NCBI GenBank assembly: GCA_964532735.1 | Contig: CAZHKK010000020.1 | Span: 1-11,331 of the forward strand | Length of the DNA: 11,331 bases | Origin: JAJXYN01 sp964532735 | GTDB taxonomy: Bacteria; Patescibacteriota; Patescibacteriia; JAGPKW01 | Reading direction: 5' to 3' | Shown: positions 1 to 5,897 of the stretch, piece after piece | How the letters are laid out: every line of letters begins with the position of its first letter | Numbering within the stretch: position 1 is the stretch's first letter | The notes under the pieces: model-generated | Database searches by the model: none | What the model saw: only the letters and a program-made list of their open reading frames with translations | Told to the model about the DNA's origin: nothing | Program-made: the position numbers and the translations under genes

Positions 1-2
1 AT

Positions 3-260
3 TTAGTTTCTGAAATTAAAGACAAAGAACAAAGAGATTCTGCTATGGCTGTTATTATGGAAAAACTTATTGGTAAAATTGATAATTTAGAATCAGCAAG
101 AAGTATCGTTAGTGCTTCTTTGGAGAATGATCAAAATAGTGAAGATATTTTTAATGCTTATGATAAGGCTGAGCAAAATATAATATCTAAAGATAAAGCT
201 CAAAAAGAAGAAGAAGAAAATTTGCAAGATTATTTGGATAATGGTTTTTCTAGAAGTTAA
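3..260 (+). CDS. C-terminal end of an unrecognised helical protein (5' truncated by window edge)
   Basis: The reading frame is open from the left edge (first complete codon at base 3, Leu-Val-Ser-Glu) and stops with TAA at 258-260, so only the last 85 residues are visible. A methionine exists at base 45, but the frame continues upstream without a stop, so 45 is probably not the real start. The visible part is charged and looks fully helical, with an acidic, Lys/Glu/Gln-rich tail suggesting coiled coil. No membrane segment or catalytic motif is visible. It lies 18 nt before the next gene in the same direction and probably belongs to the same operon as the type IV secretion-like cluster. In related systems an upstream neighbour is often a polytopic VirB6/TrbL-like protein, but nothing visible here shows that. 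Function unknown. Confidence 0.7.
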   Translation, partial: LVSEIKDKEQRDSAMAVIMEKLIGKIDNLESARSIVSASLENDQNSEDIFNAYDKAEQNIISKDKAQKEEEENLQDYLDNGFSRS

Positions 261-278
261 TTTATTTAAAAATAAAAA

Positions 279-1562
279 ATGAAAAAGGTTGAAAATTTAA
301 ATAAGATATTGGATTTAATAAAATCTAAAGAAATTTCTTTGAAGAGATTAGATTTTGTTAGAAAGTATGATTTAGATCCTAAGCATATTGGAGCATGCTT
401 TAATTCAATATTTTTTAAATGGATTAATTCTGATGTAGACATTAGAGGGTTTATGGATTTGGTTATTAAATCAAATCCATCCTTTAATGTTTCTGAGTTT
501 TCTATTTTTGATCTTATTATTGATTATTTAAAAATACATTTATATCCAATAAAAGATTTAATTGATGAAAATCCTGATGATGTTATAAATGTTGTTGAGG
601 GTTTGAAAGAAAATTATTTGAATAATGATCTAAGTATTGGTTCTAAAAATATTTCTCCAGATTTGATGGATGATGTTTATAATCCTTTTGATAATCCTAA
701 TACTATAATAGATGAAGTTATAAATGTATTGGAAGTTAAATTTTCTAATAATGAATTTAGAGATAGATTTTATGATGTTTGTATTAAATTTATAAAAAAT
801 ATTAGAAATAAGTTTCAAACCTTTGATATTTTGATTAAATCTAAAAAAGATAATGGGATTGGTTTAAAAGAAAATATTGCAGATGAAATATTAAATAAAA
901 TAGATAAAATAAAAAAACAAGCTGAAAATAACATATTAGAAATGGGAGAGGTAGGGCAAAATGTTCAATCTAATATTAATGAAAAAGAAAATTTAAATGA
1001 TCTTGATATTGACAAAGAAGATCCTGTTTCACATTCTCGTATTAGTAATGTTAATTTTGAATCAAATTTAAAAATTTCTGATAATAAAAAAGCAATAGAA
1101 GAAAAAATTGAAAATAATATGAAATTTCATGTTTTTGATGGTTCTATTGAAGAAATGTATCTTAATCAAATAAAAAATAAAGAAGAAATTTCTGATGGTT
1201 TGGTAGGTATTAATTTAAAAGATAAATTTCAAAACATTAAATTAATTGGACCTATTGAAGAATTGGCTTTTTTTACTATAAAGGATTTTAGAAATTTGGA
1301 TCAGGATGTATCAAAACGTGCTGATAAGATAGAACAAAAAATTAAAGTATTATCTTCTTATTCAGCTAGAAAAAGAGTGCTTGGTATTAAAGCTTGGTTA
1401 TCTTCGGAGGTTTGTATTGTTTATAAAAAAATGATTGATGAAAGTGTGAAATATGGTCAAATGAGTAAGGTTATTAATATAAGAAGAGAAAAAAATGATT
1501 TATATTTAACACAAGATGAAATAGATATTATAGCTCAATTAAATAGAAAATTGAGAATATAA
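279..1562 (+). CDS. Uncharacterised 427-aa cytoplasmic protein at the head of the PrgI-VirB4 cluster
   Basis: This is an orphan with no family I can name confidently. It has no signal peptide or membrane segment. Residues 1-180 look alpha-helical. Residues 195-300 are a charged Lys/Glu/Asn-rich linker typical of disorder or coiled coil. Residues 321-425 form a better-structured C-terminal module beginning GPIEELAFFTIKDFRNL (324-340), with GIKAWLSSEV at 369-378 and an Arg/Lys-rich end. That module resembles, from memory, a C-terminal block seen in hypothetical proteins beside PrgI/VirB4 genes in CPR genomes; this is recollection, not a search result. The ATG at 279 gives an 18-nt gap from the preceding stop. 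The upstream bases are A/T only, so there is no Shine-Dalgarno support. Position suggests a cytoplasmic accessory or adaptor of the secretion-like machine. Confidence 0.8.
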   Translation: MKKVENLNKILDLIKSKEISLKRLDFVRKYDLDPKHIGACFNSIFFKWINSDVDIRGFMDLVIKSNPSFNVSEFSIFDLIIDYLKIHLYPIKDLIDENPDDVINVVEGLKENYLNNDLSIGSKNISPDLMDDVYNPFDNPNTIIDEVINVLEVKFSNNEFRDRFYDVCIKFIKNIRNKFQTFDILIKSKKDNGIGLKENIADEILNKIDKIKKQAENNILEMGEVGQNVQSNINEKENLNDLDIDKEDPVSHSRISNVNFESNLKISDNKKAIEEKIENNMKFHVFDGSIEEMYLNQIKNKEEISDGLVGINLKDKFQNIKLIGPIEELAFFTIKDFRNLDQDVSKRADKIEQKIKVLSSYSARKRVLGIKAWLSSEVCIVYKKMIDESVKYGQMSKVINIRREKNDLYLTQDEIDIIAQLNRKLRI

Positions 1563-1616
1563 TATTAAAACTAAAAAACAAAAACTAAAAACAGTGAAGT
1601 AATAAAATAATAATAA

Positions 1617-1625
1617 TGATATAAT
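1617..1625 (+). promoter_or_regulatory. Extended -10 promoter (TGaTATAAT) directly before the PrgI gene, leaderless layout
   Basis: A perfect extended -10 element (TG, one base, TATAAT) ends seven bases before the A of the ATG at 1632. With usual sigma-70 spacing, transcription would start at or within a base of the start codon, giving a leaderless mRNA. No good -35 is seen 16-18 nt upstream, which is tolerated by extended -10 promoters. The same nine bases recur at 11185-11193 before another gene. Such motifs can also arise by chance at this base composition. Confidence 0.5.
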
Positions 1626-1631
1626 TAACAT

Positions 1632-2096
1632 ATGAATCAATTTCTTGTGCCACAATTTATTGATGTAGAGCCCAAAATATTAGGTCCTCTTACATTGAGA
1701 CAATTTATAATACTTGTTATAGGTATTGTTTTTGCGGTTATTTCTTATAAGTTTGCTGATTTAGCTTTGTTTGTGGTTGAGTTAATTTTTATTGCTACTT
1801 TAGTTATTTTGTTTGCTTTTATAAAAATAAATGGGCAGCCTTTTCATTTTTTTCTTTTAAATATATTTTGTGTTCTTGTTGGTTCTAATATAAGAGTTTG
1901 GTCAAAAGATATTAATAGTGTTCATGCTGTTGAAGATAAAAATGATGAAAAACAAGAAGATGTAATACAAAAAGAAGAAATTAAAGCACAAAAATTATCA
2001 GAATTATCTTTACTTTTGGATACTGGCGGTGCTTTTCAGGGAGATGTTTTAAATGATGTTGATAAAAAAGATAAAGAAGAAACTAAAAATAAATAA
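1632..2096 (+). CDS. PrgI-family inner-membrane protein of a type IV secretion-like system
   Basis: The N-terminus (MNQFLVPQFIDVEPKILGPL, then TLRQFIIL) is the typical opening of PrgI-family proteins, small membrane proteins encoded just before VirB4-type ATPases in conjugative and CPR type IV-like systems (VirB3-like position). Hydrophobic segments lie at about residues 24-40, 43-64 and 70-86. The last 60 residues are a soluble, strongly charged Lys/Glu tail (CPR members often carry such a tail) containing KLSELSLLLDTGG at 121-133. At 154 aa it is a normal length for a tailed member. It probably sits in the inner membrane and docks the VirB4 ATPase. It starts a run of genes continuing with TraC-like and VirB4 proteins. 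An extended -10 sits directly at its start, suggesting its own leaderless promoter inside the cluster. Confidence 0.87.
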   Translation: MNQFLVPQFIDVEPKILGPLTLRQFIILVIGIVFAVISYKFADLALFVVELIFIATLVILFAFIKINGQPFHFFLLNIFCVLVGSNIRVWSKDINSVHAVEDKNDEKQEDVIQKEEIKAQKLSELSLLLDTGGAFQGDVLNDVDKKDKEETKNK

Positions 2097-2137
2097 TTTT
2101 TTATAATATAATTAATAAAAGATAATTAGCTAAATTT

Positions 2138-2851
2138 ATGCCTGTTACAAAAATAGATACGCTACATAGTAATAAATTAACATCTTCAAGACCTGATGCT
2201 TCTACTCAGAAATATTTGGATATTGCTGAAATTAGAGATGATGTTGTTATATTAAAAGATGGATCTCTTCGTGGTGTTATTATGACATCTTCTATTAATT
2301 TTGCTTTAAAATCTCCTCAAGAGCAAGAAGCTGTTATAAGTTCTTATGTTAGATTTTTGAATACTATAGATTTTCCTGTGCAAATAGTAATTCAATCAAG
2401 AAGACTAGATCTTGATAATTATATTGGAGAATTGGAAGGTAAAGCAAAAAAACAAAAAAATGAATTATTAAAAGCTCAAATTTCTGAATATATAGAATAT
2501 ATTAAAGATTTAATTGTAATGGGAGATATTATGACAAAAAAGTTTTTTGTTGTTTGTTCTTACAGTTCTTCTGAAAAAAAATTAAGTGGTTCAAAAAGTT
2601 TTGTTCAGAGATTAATGGAAGTTGTTTCTCCTACAGCTTTTCTTACTTTATCTAATACTACCTTTGAAAGGTATAAAATGGAATTACAAAAAAGACTAAA
2701 CCATGTTAGAAATAATTTATCTAGTATGGGTATTGCAGCTAGTGTTTTAACAACTCAGGAATTAATAGAATTGTATTATTCTAGTTATAATATTAATACT
2801 TCTAGATTACAGAAGATAAAAGAAATTGGAAAATTGAGAGTAGAAGAATAA
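2138..2851 (+). CDS. TraC-like protein: stand-alone relative of the VirB4 N-terminal domain
   Basis: This 237-aa soluble protein resembles the N-terminal, non-ATPase part of TraC/VirB4 proteins. After a short Ser/Thr-rich lead comes YLDIAEIRDDVVILKDGS (residues 26-43), a characteristic beta-rich opening. It is followed by GVIMTSSINFALKSPQEQEA, VSSYVRFLNTIDFPVQIVIQ-like strands and helices, and a helical middle (about 95-130). The end, ASVLTTQELIELYYSSYN (about 201-218), matches the usual close of this domain. There is no Walker A motif, so it is not itself an ATPase. The VirB4 gene 76 bases downstream has its own N-terminal domain, so this is probably a separate subunit pairing with VirB4 rather than a broken-off piece. 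The gap from PrgI is 41 nt. A GATAAT hexamer ends 11 nt before the ATG and could be a weak -10, but no Shine-Dalgarno is present. Confidence 0.82.
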   Translation: MPVTKIDTLHSNKLTSSRPDASTQKYLDIAEIRDDVVILKDGSLRGVIMTSSINFALKSPQEQEAVISSYVRFLNTIDFPVQIVIQSRRLDLDNYIGELEGKAKKQKNELLKAQISEYIEYIKDLIVMGDIMTKKFFVVCSYSSSEKKLSGSKSFVQRLMEVVSPTAFLTLSNTTFERYKMELQKRLNHVRNNLSSMGIAASVLTTQELIELYYSSYNINTSRLQKIKEIGKLRVEE

Positions 2852-2893
2852 AATAAAATTAAAAAAAAGAAAGACTAAAAACTAAAAAGTAAG

Positions 2894-2911
2894 TGTCGCA
2901 TGCATACGACA
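2894..2911 (+). repeat. 18-bp near-palindrome upstream of the VirB4 gene
   Basis: The sequence tgtcgcatgcatacgaca reads as an inverted repeat: tgtcg and cgaca arms plus a central atgcat, with a single mismatched pair (c/a). It is a conspicuous GC-containing island in an otherwise A-rich 76-nt gap between the TraC-like and VirB4 genes, 16 nt before the VirB4 ATG. It could be a protein operator or an RNA hairpin affecting VirB4 expression. No T-tract follows, so it is not a standard terminator. Function is inferred from position only. Confidence 0.5.
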
Positions 2912-2927
2912 TCTAACAAAAAATAAT

Positions 2928-4967
2928 ATGGCATTTGATATTCAACAATTATCTTTAGGAGATAATTCTGAAAAAACAAAAAAACAAAAAAACAAAAAAC
3001 AATCTTCAAGAGATTTAAATAAACTTGAACAACAACAAAAAGTTGATCAAACAATTCAATCTCTTGAAGAAGAAAGAATTTATCGTAAGGGTATTATATC
3101 CGTTAAGGATTTAATAGCCCCTTCTTCTATGAGAGTAACTCCTCATTATCTTGAGATTAATGGAAAATTTGCAAGAACTGTTTTTGTTGTTGGTTATCCT
3201 AGATATATTACTATTGGTTGGTTTGCTCCAATTATTAATATGAATAATACAATGGATATATCTATGTTTTTTTATCCAGTAGATATTACTCTTGTTTTAA
3301 AACAATTAAGAAACAGGGTTGGTGCTGTAGAGGCTCAACTTAATGCTGATATGGAAAAAGGAGCACCACGTAATCCTATGTTGCAAGCTGCTGTCTCTGA
3401 TATGGAAAGATTGAGGGATGATTTGACTCAAGGTATTGAGAAATTTTTTCAATTTGCTTTATATGTTACTATTTATGCTGATACCGAGAAAGAATTAGAT
3501 CAATTTTCTGATGATATTGATTTTCTTTTTGGTTCTAAATTAGTTCAAAGCAAAAGAGCTTTTTATCAGGCTGAACAAGGTTTTAATTCTTCTTTACCTC
3601 TTGGTAATGATGAATTGAATATTGTTTTTAATATGAACTCTTCTCCTATTGCTTCATCTTTTCCTTTTATATCATCAGAACTTACTAGTAATACAGGTAT
3701 TCTTTATGGTATTAATGAACATAATAATTCTTTGATTATTTTTGATAGATTTAGTTTAATGAATGCTAATAGTATTGTGTTTGCAACTTCTGGTGCTGGA
3801 AAAAGTTATACTGTAAAGCTTGAAATTTTAAGAAGTCTTATGATGGGTGTAGATGTTATTATTATTGATCCAGAATTTGAATATAAAACTTTATCAGATG
3901 CAGTAGGGGGAACATATATTAATATTTCTTTAAATTCTGAAACAAAGATTAATCCTTTTGATTTACCAAAGACAGCTGGTATATCTGGAGCAAAAGTTTC
4001 AGATATTATTAGATCTTCTGTTATTACTTTGAAAGGACTTTTAAAACTTATGATTGGTGAATTATCTCATCAAGAGGACGCTCTTGTTGATAGAGCATTA
4101 CTTGAAACATATGCTAAAAAAGATATTGACGCTAATTCTGATTTGGCTACGATAGAGGCTCCTCTTATGACAGATTTTTATGATATATTAGATGGTATGG
4201 AAGGAACAGAAGACATTGCTTTAAGAGTTAAAAAATATACAGAAGGAACTTTTTCTGGTTTGTTTAATTCTCCTACAAATGTTGAAATGAATAATCAATT
4301 GGTTGTTTTTTGTGTTCGTGATCTTGAAGATGAACTTAGACCGATAGGTATTTATAATATTGTTAATTATATTTGGAATGCTATTCGTTCTTCTCTTAAA
4401 AAAAGAATATTGGTTATAGATGAAGCTTGGTGGCTTATGCAAAATGAAGATTCTGCAAAATTTATTTTTGCTCTTGTTAAGAGATGTAGAAAATATTATT
4501 TGGGTGTTACTACTATTACTCAAGATGTAAATGATTTTTTGGGGAATCCTTATGGAAGAGCTATTGTTACAAATTCTGCTATGCAAATTTTATTAAAGCA
4601 ATCTCCTGCTGCAGTTGACAATCTTGCTAAAGTTTTTATGCTTACAGAGGGGGAAAAGTATTTATTATTAGAAAGAGGTCTTGGTGAAGGTATATTTTTT
4701 GCTGGTCAAAAACATGCGGCTATAAAAATTATAGCTTCATATGCTGAAGATCAAATAGTTACTTCTGATCCTAGACAATTATTAAAAATACAAGAAGCCA
4801 AAAAAGAATTTGAAGAGCAAATGGCTCAAGAACAGGCTAATTACGCAAAAGATGAAGAAAATATTGAAGATGAAAAAAATGAAACAGAAGAAGACGAAAA
4901 TGAAAGTTTGATTGCTAATGAAGATTTAGAAAAAGAAGCAAAAGAAATAGAAAATAATATTAATTAA
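2928..4967 (+). CDS. virB4: VirB4/TraC-type ATPase of a type IV secretion-like system
   Basis: This AAA+/HerA-FtsK superfamily ATPase powers assembly or transport in type IV secretion and conjugation systems, acting as a hexamer at the inner membrane. A Lys/Gln-rich lead (1-45) precedes a VirB4 N-terminal domain (about 50-270). The ATPase domain starts near 275 with Walker A ATSGAGKS (286-293, Lys292). The strand VIIIDPEFEYKTL follows at about 310-322. Walker B is RILVIDEAWW (493-502, Asp498-Glu499), and the sensor-like segment TTITQDVNDFL is at 528-538. All key residues are intact. The last about 75 residues are an acidic, Glu/Asn-rich tail, probably disordered. The length (679 aa) is normal for the family. 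The small overlap with TraC-like in domain content suggests a two-subunit design. No Shine-Dalgarno is seen. No VirD4 coupling ATPase is nearby. Confidence 0.93.
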   Translation: MAFDIQQLSLGDNSEKTKKQKNKKQSSRDLNKLEQQQKVDQTIQSLEEERIYRKGIISVKDLIAPSSMRVTPHYLEINGKFARTVFVVGYPRYITIGWFAPIINMNNTMDISMFFYPVDITLVLKQLRNRVGAVEAQLNADMEKGAPRNPMLQAAVSDMERLRDDLTQGIEKFFQFALYVTIYADTEKELDQFSDDIDFLFGSKLVQSKRAFYQAEQGFNSSLPLGNDELNIVFNMNSSPIASSFPFISSELTSNTGILYGINEHNNSLIIFDRFSLMNANSIVFATSGAGKSYTVKLEILRSLMMGVDVIIIDPEFEYKTLSDAVGGTYINISLNSETKINPFDLPKTAGISGAKVSDIIRSSVITLKGLLKLMIGELSHQEDALVDRALLETYAKKDIDANSDLATIEAPLMTDFYDILDGMEGTEDIALRVKKYTEGTFSGLFNSPTNVEMNNQLVVFCVRDLEDELRPIGIYNIVNYIWNAIRSSLKKRILVIDEAWWLMQNEDSAKFIFALVKRCRKYYLGVTTITQDVNDFLGNPYGRAIVTNSAMQILLKQSPAAVDNLAKVFMLTEGEKYLLLERGLGEGIFFAGQKHAAIKIIASYAEDQIVTSDPRQLLKIQEAKKEFEEQMAQEQANYAKDEENIEDEKNETEEDENESLIANEDLEKEAKEIENNIN

Positions 4968-4978
4968 CATTATTTAAT

Positions 4979-5515
4979 ATGGAAAAGAAACAAAAAATTA
5001 TTTTAGCATCAGTAATATTTTTATTAGTAATAATATTGCTAATAGTTATTTTAAATCTTTCCAAAAAAAATCCAATGATTATAGATAATAATAAAAATAA
5101 TCAAAATAATACAGAAAAAGAAATTATTGCAAAGCCTATAACTAAAATTCAAAATGAAAGGAATGAAATAATAAATACAACAAGAGGTTTTGTTGAAATT
5201 TTTGGTACTTATACAAATACAAATGATTATAAAAATATAAAAGATTTATATCCATTTATGACAGATAAATTAATAACAAAATATGATTTGATAATTGCTT
5301 CTTATGTTAGAAGTGATAATTTTTATTCTAAAAATACTCAGATATTATCTGTTAATTTACCAAATTATAAAAATGGAGATGTGACTACTACTGCAGTTGT
5401 TTCTGTTGTTGAAAAGGTTATAGATTCTACAATGAAGGAAAATGTTAATCCAAAAACTTATTCTGTATCATTAAAAAAAATTGATGAAAAATGGAAAGTA
5501 GAAGAAATAAAATAA
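4979..5515 (+). CDS. Single-pass membrane protein with possible VirB8/NTF2-like exterior domain
   Basis: One strong N-terminal membrane anchor (about residues 6-27) follows a Lys-rich cytoplasmic start, so the bulk should face outside. An Asn-rich linker (33-50) leads to a 120-residue domain: a helix with TTRGFVEIFGTYTNTNDYKN (67-86), helices with LYPFMTDKL (90-98), then beta strands (121-178) ending in YSVSLKKIDEKWKVEEIK (161-178). Helices followed by a curved sheet, closing on a Trp-containing strand, is the pattern of NTF2-like folds. VirB8 and TcpC, the bitopic scaffold proteins of type IV systems, have this fold and topology. That fit plus the position 11 nt after virB4 makes a VirB8-like role attractive, but it is a fold-level inference without sequence match. 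An envelope protein of unknown role is the alternative. Confidence 0.72.
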   Translation: MEKKQKIILASVIFLLVIILLIVILNLSKKNPMIIDNNKNNQNNTEKEIIAKPITKIQNERNEIINTTRGFVEIFGTYTNTNDYKNIKDLYPFMTDKLITKYDLIIASYVRSDNFYSKNTQILSVNLPNYKNGDVTTTAVVSVVEKVIDSTMKENVNPKTYSVSLKKIDEKWKVEEIK

Positions 5516-5534
5516 TATTTTTATAAACAAATAA

Positions 5535-5876
5535 ATGAATGAAAAAATAGATGAACAACATTGGGCGCACGATCTTAATAATGCAAAAAAAATGACAGTT
5601 TCTGCTGCAAGAGAAGAAGATAATAATTCTATTGCTGATCAGACTATTAATGTTGCAAAAGATCAAGCTAAAAAACAAATTAAAAAAACCATCCTTAGTA
5701 TTGTTGGTCCAGTTATACCTTGGGTTTTATTGGGGATTGCATTTATTTTATTGTTTTTATATATAATAAGTGCAGTAGCTGTTTTATCTGGGGATGGTTA
5801 TTCTGAAGAAAAAAAAGATTTTTGTAGTGAAACAACAGAAGCAGATCAAAAATCTGCAGGAATAAATTGTAAATAA
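5535..5876 (+). CDS. Small single-pass membrane protein of the secretion-like cluster, function unknown
   Basis: At 113 aa, it begins with a polar, charged N-terminal half (1-50, amphipathic, Ala/Lys/Asp-rich). A long hydrophobic stretch follows at about 52-84 (IVGPVIPWVLLGIAF then ILLFLYIISAVAVL), long enough for one tilted helix or a tight hairpin around the Pro-containing start. A short exterior tail carries two cysteines, Cys97 and Cys112, which could form a disulphide outside the cell. I do not recognise a family. It lies between the VirB8-like candidate and the propeller protein with gaps of about 20 nt, so it is almost certainly co-transcribed and part of the same machine. A TATAAA ends seven bases before the ATG. 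No Shine-Dalgarno is present. Confidence 0.72.
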   Translation: MNEKIDEQHWAHDLNNAKKMTVSAAREEDNNSIADQTINVAKDQAKKQIKKTILSIVGPVIPWVLLGIAFILLFLYIISAVAVLSGDGYSEEKKDFCSETTEADQKSAGINCK

Positions 5877-5897
5877 TAATTAGTTTAATATAAAATT

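Noticed and set aside
2138..2927. TraC-like gene as the broken 5' half of a frameshifted virB4
   Set aside because: The downstream ATPase has its own complete N-terminal domain and start, and a 76-nt gap with a palindrome separates them, so a frameshift does not explain the arrangement.
4221..4586. Minus-strand open frame of 121 codons inside virB4
   Set aside because: It lies opposite the conserved Walker B half of the ATPase, its product is Ile/Asn/Ser-rich low complexity, and it is explained by AT-rich codon use on the sense strand.
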